A DNA stretch of 37,523 bases from Streptomyces sp. Ru71 (lineage in GTDB: Bacteria > Actinomycetota > Actinomycetes > Streptomycetales > Streptomycetaceae). The notes below the pieces were generated by a model, which was given only the letters and a program-made list of their open reading frames with translations, was not told the DNA's origin and did not search any database. Both the position numbers and the translations under genes were made by a program. Positions 30,785 through 37,523 of the stretch are shown here, in pieces. The DNA is taken from the NCBI RefSeq assembly GCF_002920535.1, contig NZ_PQSS01000072.1, positions 1-37,523 of the forward strand, in the 5' to 3' direction. Each line of letters opens with the position of its first letter. Position 1 is the stretch's first letter.

Positions 30785-31813
30785 GTGAGCAGCACCTCGG
30801 GCAGCAGGATCGTCGTCACGGGCGCCACCGGCAATGTCGGCACCAGCGTGGTGCGACTGTTGTCGGAGGATCCCCAGGTCGGGTCGGTACTGGGGCTGGC
30901 CCGCCGGGTGCCGGACTGGTCGCCGCCGAAGACCGAGTGGTCGGCCGTCGACCTCGCCTCGGAGCGGGCGGGACTGGCCGAGCGGTTCGCCGGCGCGGAC
31001 GCGGTGGTGCACCTGGCGTGGGCGTTCCAGCCGACGCACGACCCGGCGACCACCTGGCGGACGAACGTGCTCGGCAGCATCCGGGTGTTCGAGGCGGTGG
31101 CGGCCGCGCGGGTGCCCGCGCTGGTGCACGCCTCCTCCGTCGGGGCGTACTCGCCGGGGCCCAAGGACCACGCGGTGGACGAGTCCTGGCCCACGCACGG
31201 CTGGCCGGACGCCGCGTACTGCCGGGAGAAGGCGTACCTGGAGCGGACGCTGGACACCTTCGAGCGGGAGCACCCCGAGACCCGGGTGGTGCGGATGCGG
31301 CCGGCGTTCCTGTTCAAGCGGGAGTCGGCGAGCGAGCAGCGGCGGATCTTCGGCGGCCGGTTCCTGCCGGGCCCGCTGGCCCGGCCCGAACTGCTGCCGT
31401 TCCTGCCGGACGTCCCGGGTCTGCGGGTGCAGGCGCTGCACACCGACGACGCGGCACGGGCGTACCAGCTCGCCGTGACCTCCGACGCGCGCGGCGCCTT
31501 CAACCTGGCGGCCGAGCCGCCCCTGGACGCCCGGGTGCTGGGCGAGCTGCTGGGCGCGCGGCCGGTGCGGCTGCCGCGTACGGCGGCCCGGTCGGCGATC
31601 GCCGCCGCGTGGGGGCTGCATCTGCTCCCGGCCTCCCCGCACCTGTTCGACGCGGTGCTGCGGCTGCCGCTGATGGACTGCACCCGGGCCCGCGTGGAAC
31701 TGGGCTGGCTGCCGGAGCGCGCGGCGACGGACGTGATCCAGGAGTTCCTGGAGGGCCTGCAGCAGGGCGCGGGCGCGCGAACGGCCCCGATGGCGGGACG
31801 CAAGGTGGGATGA
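30785..31813 (+). CDS. NAD-dependent epimerase/dehydratase (extended SDR)
   Basis: A 342-residue extended SDR. Cofactor loop VVTGATGNVGTSVVRLL near the N-terminus, a catalytic YCREK motif (PDAAYCREKAYLERTL), and VHASSVGAYSPG ahead of it. The C-terminal half is shorter than in sugar epimerases and resembles the NAD(P)-binding epimerases of unknown substrate that are common in actinobacteria. GTG 30785 is preceded by GGAAGGGAG. A SigB-like promoter lies 37 bases upstream, which suggests stress induction. Substrate unknown. Confidence 0.9.
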   Translation: MSSTSGSRIVVTGATGNVGTSVVRLLSEDPQVGSVLGLARRVPDWSPPKTEWSAVDLASERAGLAERFAGADAVVHLAWAFQPTHDPATTWRTNVLGSIRVFEAVAAARVPALVHASSVGAYSPGPKDHAVDESWPTHGWPDAAYCREKAYLERTLDTFEREHPETRVVRMRPAFLFKRESASEQRRIFGGRFLPGPLARPELLPFLPDVPGLRVQALHTDDAARAYQLAVTSDARGAFNLAAEPPLDARVLGELLGARPVRLPRTAARSAIAAAWGLHLLPASPHLFDAVLRLPLMDCTRARVELGWLPERAATDVIQEFLEGLQQGAGARTAPMAGRKVG

Positions 31814-31862
31814 ACGGCTCCCCGCGGGCTGCTCGGCCGGGTGTCCTTGATCGCCGAGGCGG

Positions 31863-31887
31863 GTTTCGAGGGCGGGCCCGCAGGTAC
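31863..31887 (+). promoter_or_regulatory. SigB-like promoter of the small acidic protein gene
   Basis: GTTT (31863-31866), exactly 15 bases, AGGTAC (31882-31887), then 34 bases to GTG 31922. One -10 base differs from GGGTAC. Confidence 0.5.
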
Positions 31888-31921
31888 TCGCGGGGGCCGG
31901 ACGAACGGAAGGGAGCATGTC

Positions 31922-32164
31922 GTGGCCGCACATCGTGACGACGAGCCCGGCGAGCGGGCCGACCCGGTCCCGCGCGACCTGCCCGACCAGCAGGCCGACG
32001 CCGGCGAGGACCCCTGGGACGCCGGCCCGGCAGGCGAGGACGCCGGGACAGGCGACGAGCCCGACGTGCCCGACACCGACGAGGCCGGCACGGGCCGCGA
32101 GGGCGCCCCGCACGCGGCGGGAGTCAACCCGGACCAGCCGGTACCCGACGAGCCCTCGGGCTGA
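31922..32164 (+). CDS. Small acidic, disordered hydrophilic protein
   Basis: An 80-residue protein of very low complexity, rich in D, E, P, G and A (for example GEDPWDAGPAGEDAGTGDEP), with no hydrophobic segment, so it is predicted to be disordered. GTG 31922 has GGAAGGGAG 6 bases upstream, which decides the start; an ATG 5 bases earlier is in another frame. A SigB-like promoter precedes it. I know no function; the composition and promoter recall small stress-induced hydrophilic proteins. Confidence 0.6.
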   Translation: MAAHRDDEPGERADPVPRDLPDQQADAGEDPWDAGPAGEDAGTGDEPDVPDTDEAGTGREGAPHAAGVNPDQPVPDEPSG

Positions 32165-32194
32165 GCGGAGCCGGCCGCTGGACCGCGACCGGGA

Positions 32195-33484
32195 CTACCG
32201 CGGCGCCCGTTCCTGCAGGGCCGTGCGCCAGGCCGGTGCCGGGCCCGCCGCCGTCGGTTCCGGGCCGCGGCCGCCGCGGGCGAAGAAGTCGGCCAGCGGG
32301 AGGATCGCCGCGCCGACGGTCACCGCGTCGGGGCCGAGCCGGCCGAGTTCGATGGTGACCTTCTGCGCCGGATGCCGCAGGGCGTAGGCGGTGGCGTGGC
32401 GGCGCACCGCGGGCAGGAAACGGGGGCCGAGCTGGAGTCCAGCCCAGCCGCCGATCAGGATGCGCTCGGGCTGGAAGAGGTTGATCAGGTCCGACAGCCC
32501 GGCGCCGAGGTACTCGGCGGTCTCCTCCAGTACGGCGAGCGCGACGGGGTCGGGATCGGCGCCCTCGGGCGGGTAGGCGGCGGCGAGCATCGCGGTGAGG
32601 GCCGCCTCCTCGTCGGTGCCCGGCGGGATGCTGCCGCCCTCCTCCGCCCAGCGGGCCAGCAGGGACTCGGCGCCGGCGTAGGCCTCCAGGCAGCCGAGGG
32701 CGCCGCACCGGCAGCGCCGTCCCCGCACCCGTACGGTCAGATGGCCCCACTCCACGGCCCGCCCGTGTTCCACATCGGGTGTGACCAGGCAGGCGCCGAC
32801 GCCGGAGCCGAAGAGCACCACGACGGCGTTGCCGGCGCCGCGTCCGCCGCCGAACCACATCTCGGCCTGGCCGAGGGTCTTGGCGCCGTTGTCGATGAAG
32901 TACGGGACGGTGCCGGGCAGCGGGGAACCGTCGCGCAGCAGGGCCTCCAGCGGGGCGGCGTCCCAGCCGATGGTCTGGCCGTGCACCACGGCCCCCCGCT
33001 CCGGGGTGTGCTGCACGATGCCGGGGACGCCGATGCCGACGCCGAGCAGGTGCTGGGCGTCGATGCCGGAGGCGGCGAGCACCTCGGCGATGCCGTCGCG
33101 GATGTGGCCGACGATCGTCTCGACGGCGTAGCCCTGGCGCTCCAGGGGCCGTTCGGCGCGGGCCAGTTCGGTGAGCGTGAGGTCGAACAACTCGACCCGC
33201 ACCCGGGTCTCGCCGACGTCGACGCCGATCATGTGGCCGCTGCCGGGGGCGACGCGCAGCAGGGTGCGGGGGCGGCCGCCGTCGGAGTCGACGCTGCCGG
33301 CCTCCTCCAGCAGGCCGTCGGCGATCAGGTCGGCGACGACGTTGCTGACCGATCCGGAGCTCAGCCCGGTGGCCGGGCCGAGCTCGAAGCGGCTGAGCGG
33401 CCCGTCGAAGTAGAGGCGCTGGAGCACGGCCGTCCGGTTGGCCCGCCTCAGATCGCGTACCGTGCGCCCGTTCCGCCCCGCCAT
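32195..33484 (-). CDS. ROK-family transcriptional regulator / sugar-kinase-like repressor
   Basis: A 429-residue ROK protein. Residues about 8-70 form a MarR-like winged helix (RDLRRANRTAVLQRLYFDGP, then TGLSSGSVSNVVADLIADGL). The ROK domain follows with IGVDVGETRVRVELFD, a catalytic-type aspartate in FIDNGAK (D198), EWGH (245-248) and the zinc motif CRCGALGC (C258, C260, C265). NagC/XylR-type members bind a sugar or sugar phosphate and repress transport genes. An imperfect palindrome centred on CATG lies 72 bases upstream, suggesting self-regulation. No sugar transporter lies next to it in this window, so other targets are elsewhere. Confidence 0.9.
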   Translation of the reverse strand: MAGRNGRTVRDLRRANRTAVLQRLYFDGPLSRFELGPATGLSSGSVSNVVADLIADGLLEEAGSVDSDGGRPRTLLRVAPGSGHMIGVDVGETRVRVELFDLTLTELARAERPLERQGYAVETIVGHIRDGIAEVLAASGIDAQHLLGVGIGVPGIVQHTPERGAVVHGQTIGWDAAPLEALLRDGSPLPGTVPYFIDNGAKTLGQAEMWFGGGRGAGNAVVVLFGSGVGACLVTPDVEHGRAVEWGHLTVRVRGRRCRCGALGCLEAYAGAESLLARWAEEGGSIPPGTDEEAALTAMLAAAYPPEGADPDPVALAVLEETAEYLGAGLSDLINLFQPERILIGGWAGLQLGPRFLPAVRRHATAYALRHPAQKVTIELGRLGPDAVTVGAAILPLADFFARGGRGPEPTAAGPAPAWRTALQERAPR

Positions 33485-33555
33485 GTGGCTCCCTTCCGCC
33501 CCTGCCGACCTGCACCCTATCCCCCGAAGGGCCGGATCCGCACTTTCCCCATCCC

Positions 33556-33571
33556 TTAGTTCATGGACAAA
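33556..33571. promoter_or_regulatory. Candidate ROK operator
   Basis: TTAGTTCATGGACAAA pairs at 6 of 8 positions around a CATG centre and lies in an AT-rich patch 72 bases upstream of the ROK gene. A TTGTCC box on the minus strand overlaps it and may be the -35. ROK repressors of the XylR/NagC type commonly use such AT-flanked palindromes. Confidence 0.4.
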
Positions 33572-33613
33572 GGTAAGCCCTCCGGCCCCCGGCCACCGCC
33601 GATGGGCCTCCGC

Positions 33614-33886
33614 TCACCCCGCCGCGTACACGTCCTCGACGTACCGCCCGGCGGCGATCAGCTCCTCGGCGTGCAGGAAGTCGGCGTCGGGAGCGTCGCA
33701 GCCGAAGTAGCACAGCCCGGGCGGCAGTTCGGCGCCCTCGGCCAGGGCGGCCAGCCGGTCGGCGGCGGCGCCGCGGAAGGGTGCGAGGCCGGTTCCGGCG
33801 GCGACCAGGACCACCGGCACCGAGTGGTCGACACGGAAGGCCTCGCGGCACGGCTGCCTCGCGCTGCCGGCGGGGGGCGCCACCAC
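33614..33886 (-). pseudogene. CYP102-type (P450 BM3-like) reductase-domain remnant
   Basis: The 90-codon frame reads PCREAFRVDHSVPVVLVAAG, then TGLAPFRGAAADRLAALAEG, PGLCYFGCDAPDADFLHAEEL, and ends AAGRYVEDVYAAG. The first parts match the FAD/NADPH-binding end of self-sufficient P450-reductase fusions (GTGLAPFRG, YFGC). The last residues match the extreme C-terminus of that family (KGRYAKDVWAG in P450 BM3). About 70 residues that normally lie between, including the CGDG motif, are missing, and all upstream domains are gone. It is therefore a remnant with an internal deletion. The upstream end runs into the LuxR fragment on the other strand. Confidence 0.65.
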
Positions 33887-34022
33887 CGCCCACGCCGCCC
33901 GGGAGACGGGCCTGACGGCGGACGGGGTGACGTACCACCTGCGGCGGCTGTCGGCCCGCTGGGGCGCGGCGAACCGTACGGAACTGGTCGCGCGCGCCTA
34001 CGCGTCGGGAGTGCTGACACCC
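33879..34022 (+). pseudogene. LuxR-type helix-turn-helix remnant
   Basis: A plus-strand frame without a start encodes AHAARETGLTADGVTYHLRR, then LSARWGAANRTELVARAYAS, matching the last 45 residues of a LuxR/GerE-type DNA-binding domain (recognition helix, NRTELVARAY). No sensor or receiver domain precedes it; the upstream DNA belongs to the P450-reductase remnant. The natural stop seems lost, as the frame runs on to 34130 across the end of the DUF3626 gene. I call it a fragment left by rearrangement. Confidence 0.55.
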
Positions 34023-34909
34023 GGGGTCCGGCCGCCGACGCCGGCCGCCGAGCAGGCGGTACCGGCGCCCTCCGGTGCGCCGAAGCGGGCCAGTGTGTGC
34101 CACACCATCTTCAGGTCCTGGAGGTCGTAGCGGCCGGTGCGGGCCGCGTCGCCGAGGACCCGCGGGTCGATCACGCCGTCCCGGGCGATGCGGGCACCGA
34201 GGCGGGCGTACTCGGCGCCCCGGTAGTCGGCGTGGCGGTGCAGTTCCGCCACGGTGAGCCGGTAGCCGGGGTGCCACTCAAGGGGGCAGGGCAGCAGCCG
34301 GGCGGCCGCCTCCACGGGGGTGCCGCGGTAGCAGGCGTCGAGGACCAGCGCCTCGGCGTCCCGGGCGAGGAGGACGCCCCCGTGCACCTGGGCCTCGATG
34401 TAGTCGTTGAGCGGGTCCTGGTCGTCGTCCTCGGCCAGGGCGATCAGGCGCATGCCGGCCGCGACGCCGAAGTCGGCGGGCTCGGCCGCGCTGTCCGGGT
34501 AGCAGAAGGTGGCGCGGGCGAGTGCGTCCGGGACGAGCCGCAGGTGCGCGGAGCCGAAGCGGGGTGCTGCGCCGACGACCTGGCGGCGGAAGTCCAGCGC
34601 GCCGTACACGGGCCGCTCGTGCGGGTCGGCGTCGTCGTAGGCGCCGCCGAAGATGCGGCTCTCCCATCGGCAGCGGTCGCCGCCGGGGTGGGCGGTGAGG
34701 CCGCCGTTGCTGGTGCCGGTGACGAACTGGGAGTGGTAGGCGCCGTCCCGGGCCAGCGCCCGCAGGATCGGCACGCCGTGGACCAGCCGGTCGGGGTGGA
34801 AGTTGAGAGTGATGCGGAGATCCGCCGGGACGGCCGGGCCGGCCGAGCGCGCCGCGACGTACCCCAGGGCCGCGCGCGCCCGCGGTGCGGTGATGTCATG
34901 GAAATCCAT
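33998..34909 (-). CDS. DUF3626 protein
   Basis: A 303-residue protein with the DUF3626 landmarks ITLNFHPDRLVHGVPILRAL, QFVTGTSNGGLTAHPGGDRC, ESRIFGGAYDDAD, YGALDFRR and GAAPRFGSAHLRLVPDALAR. Function of the family is unknown; such proteins occur as isolated genes in many Streptomyces and some other bacteria. The last 20 or so residues are unlike the family and are read antisense to the LuxR remnant, so the original 3' end was probably replaced. The ATG at 34909 is 76 bases from the divergent FBP gene, with a striking palindrome cluster between. Confidence 0.82.
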   Translation of the reverse strand: MDFHDITAPRARAALGYVAARSAGPAVPADLRITLNFHPDRLVHGVPILRALARDGAYHSQFVTGTSNGGLTAHPGGDRCRWESRIFGGAYDDADPHERPVYGALDFRRQVVGAAPRFGSAHLRLVPDALARATFCYPDSAAEPADFGVAAGMRLIALAEDDDQDPLNDYIEAQVHGGVLLARDAEALVLDACYRGTPVEAAARLLPCPLEWHPGYRLTVAELHRHADYRGAEYARLGARIARDGVIDPRVLGDAARTGRYDLQDLKMVWHTLARFGAPEGAGTACSAAGVGGRTPGVSTPDA

Positions 34910-34934
34910 TGGCGCCCTTTCGTCCTGCCTGCCT

Positions 34935-34965
34935 AACCTAGGAGAAAACCTAGGGCCCCTAGGTT
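34935..34965. promoter_or_regulatory. CCTAGG palindrome cluster between DUF3626 and FBP genes
   Basis: A perfect 19-base palindrome AACCTAGGGCCCCTAGGTT (34947-34965, 9-base arms) is preceded by another AACCTAGG (34935-34942), giving three CCTAGG cores at 34937, 34949 and 34958. It lies 19 bases before the FBP start and 26 bases before the DUF3626 start, so one regulator could control both. TAGGTT at 34960-34965 could also serve as a -10 for the FBP gene. Confidence 0.6.
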
Positions 34966-34984
34966 CCGTGACCAGGAAGCACTC

Positions 34985-35479
34985 ATGAGATCACTCACCG
35001 AGCGGGACATCCGCAACTCGTTTATCAACTGCTCCAAAGGCGAGGCGAAGCGTCTGGCGGTGCCACGGGATCTCGACGTACGCCCCTGGGACGACCTGGA
35101 CTTCCTCGGCTGGCGCGATCCGGGCGCACCCGACCGCAGCTATCTGGTCACCGAGCGGGACGGAGAGCTGGTCGGCGTCGCCTTCCGCTTCCCGCCCGCG
35201 CAGCGCGCGATCATGCAGCGCAGCCTGTGCGGGCTGTGCCTGACCTCGCATCCGCGCGGCGGGGTGTCGCTGATGACCGCGCGCAAGGCGGGCGCGGCCG
35301 GCCGGGAGGGCAACTCGGTGGGCCTGTACATGTGCACCGACCTCGCCTGCTCCCTCTATCTGCGCGGGAAGAAGATCCCGCAGAGCGGCACCCGGTTCGA
35401 CGAGAGCCTGACCCTTGAGGAGCAGATCGCCCGCGCCACGGACCATCTCTTCACCTTCCTCGACAAGCTCCGTTCCTGA
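34985..35479 (+). CDS. FBP-domain protein (FusB-like EF-G-binding, treble-clef zinc finger)
   Basis: A 164-residue protein matching the FBP C-terminal domain: SLCGLCLTSHPRGGVSLMTA with C82 and C85, and NSVGLYMCTDLACSLYLRGK with C117 and C122, forming a four-cysteine zinc finger. Proteins with this fold (FusB/FusC) bind elongation factor EF-G and release it from stalled ribosomes, giving fusidic acid resistance in staphylococci. In Streptomyces the role is not established. ATG 34985 has AGGAAG upstream. It probably acts on the ribosome in the cytosol. The palindrome cluster immediately upstream suggests tight regulation. Confidence 0.85.
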   Translation: MRSLTERDIRNSFINCSKGEAKRLAVPRDLDVRPWDDLDFLGWRDPGAPDRSYLVTERDGELVGVAFRFPPAQRAIMQRSLCGLCLTSHPRGGVSLMTARKAGAAGREGNSVGLYMCTDLACSLYLRGKKIPQSGTRFDESLTLEEQIARATDHLFTFLDKLRS

Positions 35480-35560
35480 GCCGGCGGCCCGGTGGGCCGT
35501 GGCGCTCGGTTTCGGCCATGGGGCGTTCGATGCGCGAGAGGAACGGGAACAGGCCAAGGG

Positions 35561-36859
35561 ATGCGAGATGTACGTGAGTGGACGCCGGCCCTCGCGCGGT
35601 TGTGGCAGCTGCGTCGGGACCCCGCGGTCGTGCAGGCGCTGCGGTCGGCGGCCGCGGCGACGGTCGCCTACGTCGTCGCGGTGCGGCTGAGTCCCGAACC
35701 CGCCCCGCTGACCGCCCCGCTGACCGCGCTGCTGGTCGTCCAGGTGACCCTGTACGCCACGCTCACCAACGGCATCCGCCGGGTGAACGCGGTGGTGGCC
35801 GGTGTGCTGGTCGCCATCGCGTTCAGCCTGCTCGTCGGCCTGACCTGGTGGAGCCTCGCCCTGGTCATCGTGGCCGCGCTGGCGGTCGGCCATCTGGTGC
35901 GCGTCGAGGAGTACGTCCAGGAGGTCGCGATCAGCGCCATGCTGATCCTCGGCGTCACCACGCACGGCGCGACCGCCTGGGCGCGGGTCCTGGAGACGCT
36001 CATCGGCGCGGTGGTCGGCATGGGGTTCAACCTGCTGCTCGCCCCGCCGGTGTGGGTGGACGAGGCGGGCGAGTCCATCGACGACCTGGCGCGGCGGATC
36101 CGGCAGATGATGATCCGCGTCGGCGAGCAGGCCGCCGGGCGCCCCTCCTACGAGCTCGCGGCGGCCCGGCTGCACGAGGCGCGGCGCCTGGACCACGCCA
36201 TCGCCGAGGTGGACGCGGCCCTGCGGCAGGCCGAGGACAGCCTGCGCTTCAACCCGCGGGTGCGCGAGGGACTGCTGCACCGGGTGGTGCTGCGCACCGG
36301 CCTGGACACCCTGGAGATCTGCACCGTCGTGCTGCGGGTGCTCGCGCGCACCCTGACCGACCTGGCCAAGGAGCGCGACCCCGAGCCACTGTTCCCGCAG
36401 GCCACGGGCGCGGCGATCGAGGATCTGCTGTCCGAGGTCGCCGACGCCGTGGTCAGCTTCGCGGTGCTGGTCACCACGCACACCAGCGACAGCGCCGAGT
36501 CGGCGGAGGAGCGGCTGACCGCCCAGCTGCGGCAGGCCGCGGCCACCCGGGACAAGGTGGCCCAGCTGCTGCTGGACGAGGTGCGGCACGACCCCCGCAA
36601 CTGGCAGCTGAGCGGCGCCGTGCTGACCGAGGTCAACCGCATGCTCGACGAGCTGGACACCGAGCACCGCTCGCGCCGGCTGCTGGAGGAACTGGACCGG
36701 CACACCCGCGAGCAGCGCGAACGGCTGCCGTGGGTGGCGTGGCTGCGCGAGCGCCTGGGCCTGCCGCGCCGGCTGCGGCGGGGCGGCCGGCGGCTGCGCG
36801 CGCGCATCCCGGCGCGGCTGCGGCGGAACCGCGAGGCGGCGGTCCGGCGTTCTTCGTGA
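35561..36859 (+). CDS. FUSC / ArAE-like membrane protein
   Basis: A 432-residue protein. Residues about 20-165 hold six hydrophobic segments (for example LLVVQVTLYATLTNGIRRVN, VVAGVLVAIAFSLLVGLTWW, GAVVGMGFNLLLAPPVW), followed by a long charged helical domain with probable coiled coils and a strongly basic C-terminus (RRGGRRLRARIPARLRRNRE). The layout matches the aromatic-acid exporter group and resembles the protein at 25536-26756, though the sequence is clearly distinct. ATG 35561 is chosen as the start where the family-like part begins; an earlier in-frame ATG at 35492 is less likely. It follows the FBP gene by 81 bases. Confidence 0.8.
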   Translation: MRDVREWTPALARLWQLRRDPAVVQALRSAAAATVAYVVAVRLSPEPAPLTAPLTALLVVQVTLYATLTNGIRRVNAVVAGVLVAIAFSLLVGLTWWSLALVIVAALAVGHLVRVEEYVQEVAISAMLILGVTTHGATAWARVLETLIGAVVGMGFNLLLAPPVWVDEAGESIDDLARRIRQMMIRVGEQAAGRPSYELAAARLHEARRLDHAIAEVDAALRQAEDSLRFNPRVREGLLHRVVLRTGLDTLEICTVVLRVLARTLTDLAKERDPEPLFPQATGAAIEDLLSEVADAVVSFAVLVTTHTSDSAESAEERLTAQLRQAAATRDKVAQLLLDEVRHDPRNWQLSGAVLTEVNRMLDELDTEHRSRRLLEELDRHTREQRERLPWVAWLRERLGLPRRLRRGGRRLRARIPARLRRNREAAVRRSS

Positions 36860-36909
36860 CGACACCGTGTGCTCGGTGTCCGAAAAGGCACTGGACGAGG
36901 AGCGTGCGG

Positions 36910-37523
36910 ATGAGCGGTGGCGTGCGGATCGACGGGAACACCCTGCGGCTGCCGGGCGGTGTGGCGGTGCGGTTCATCCGTACCCTGCGGCTGCCCGAGT
37001 CGGGCACCCATGCGCTGCCTCCGGGACTCGGCGAGTTCCCGGTGCGCCGGGTCGCGGACTTCCCGGACACCGTGCCCGAGGAATGGCGGGCGCGCGGTGG
37101 CGTGATGCTGCCGGTGTATCTGCGCGAGGCCATGTGGCTGAGTTTCGCCGGCAGCACCGAGCCGGCCGCGCTCCAGGTCGGCGTGGGCAAGGTGTGCGCG
37201 GTCTCCGGCGAGCCGTGGACCGGCCGGCTCTCCCGCGGCCCGCAGAACTACGTCGTCCTGCCCCGCCAGCCCTGGCTGGACGGCATCAACTCCGGCAGGG
37301 GCACGGTGCGCCAGTTCGTCGCGGTGCCGCTCGGCCTCGGCGCGACCGTGGAGGGGCAGGTCACCGGCGAGGAGGTGTGGGGCGGCGTGCAGCTGCAGTC
37401 GTTCCCGCTGGGCGAGCGGGCGCTGGCCCGGTGGCGGGAGGAGCAGCGGCCCCAGGACGGCATCGACTGGATGGGCCACGGCGGCCCGCCGACCGGCGTC
37501 GGGATGCCTGCCCCGGGCGGGAT
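36910..37523 (+). CDS. Conserved hypothetical protein, 3' end outside the window
   Basis: An open frame from ATG 36910 to the window end (204 codons, no stop), with GAGGAG 7 bases upstream of the start. It reads MSGGVRIDGNTLRLPGGVAV, then FIRTLRLPESGTHALPPGLG, and later QNYVVLPRQPWLDGINSGRG and VRQFVAVPLGLGATVEGQVT. No signal peptide or membrane segment is visible. I recognise it as a type of conserved actinobacterial protein without known function; the opening segments look like a beta-rich domain. The repeat-free, strongly GC3-biased reading supports real coding. Its C-terminal part, now missing, could define the family. Confidence 0.75.
   Translation, partial: MSGGVRIDGNTLRLPGGVAVRFIRTLRLPESGTHALPPGLGEFPVRRVADFPDTVPEEWRARGGVMLPVYLREAMWLSFAGSTEPAALQVGVGKVCAVSGEPWTGRLSRGPQNYVVLPRQPWLDGINSGRGTVRQFVAVPLGLGATVEGQVTGEEVWGGVQLQSFPLGERALARWREEQRPQDGIDWMGHGGPPTGVGMPAPGG

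Noticed and set aside
31917..32387. 156-codon frame starting with ATG 31917 (MSWPHIVTTSPA)
   Set aside because: Ser/Thr/Arg/Pro-rich frameshifted reading of the acidic protein and of the antisense of the ROK gene; the GTG at 31922 has the better phase and codon bias.

Overview
The window is a high-GC (well over 70% by eye) actinobacterial chromosome segment, almost certainly Streptomyces. Support: strong third-position GC bias, many GTG starts, GGAGG-type ribosome sites, tightly overlapping operons, and families typical of that genus (GlxA regulator, BldG-like STAS protein, ROK regulator, GH16 plus ricin-type glucanase, DUF3626, FBP-domain protein, DUF4230). It has an accessory character: catabolic operons, stress-type genes, decayed gene pieces, no housekeeping core, and no tRNA, rRNA, IS element, phage or CRISPR that I can see.

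Left part (1-13.5 kb): the start of a GlxA-type regulator, an NADPH:quinone-type oxidoreductase, a lone STAS anti-sigma-factor antagonist and a divergent PRPP-synthetase paralogue. Next comes an amine-catabolism operon on the minus strand (aldehyde dehydrogenase, class-III aminotransferase, APC permease) with a divergent TetR/BetI-type regulator. It is followed by a translationally coupled five-gene operon (flavin reductase, HpaB-type monooxygenase, RidA-family deaminase, DUF1028 Ntn-type protein, M20 amidohydrolase) divergent from a LysR gene with a recognisable LysR box. This operon looks like a complete hydroxylate, deaminate, hydrolyse route for a nitrogen-containing (probably ring) substrate that I cannot name.

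Middle part (13.5-25.5 kb): a Tet(M)/Otr(A)-like ribosomal protection GTPase, a DUF4230 membrane protein, and a six-gene Mrp/Mbh-like cation antiporter cluster with fused and shortened subunits. Then come a VanZ protein with a 16-residue repeat, a secreted GH16 glucanase behind a DasR-type site, a topoisomerase IB remnant, an SDR with a SigB-like promoter, an HhH-PHP phosphoesterase and a HAD phosphatase.

Right part (25.5-37.5 kb): an ArAE/FUSC exporter, then a strongly folded, terminator-ended noncoding segment (26775-26934) whose architecture resembles 6S RNA. Next are an SDR driven by a MerR-type, apparently leaderless promoter; an alpha/beta hydrolase; a convergent DUF2182/DUF1326 pair; and an epimerase and a small acidic protein, each behind SigB-like promoters. 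A ROK regulator with its own operator, a zone of decayed genes (CYP102-type reductase and LuxR fragments), and DUF3626 and FBP genes sharing a CCTAGG palindrome cluster follow. A second FUSC protein and an unfinished hypothetical gene end the window.

Themes: stress or envelope functions under SigB-like promoters, antibiotic or ribosome protection (RPP, FBP), and two adjacent catabolic operons. The best candidates for something undescribed are the HpaBC-RidA-DUF1028-M20 operon, the structured RNA, and the rearranged Mrp/Mbh cluster.
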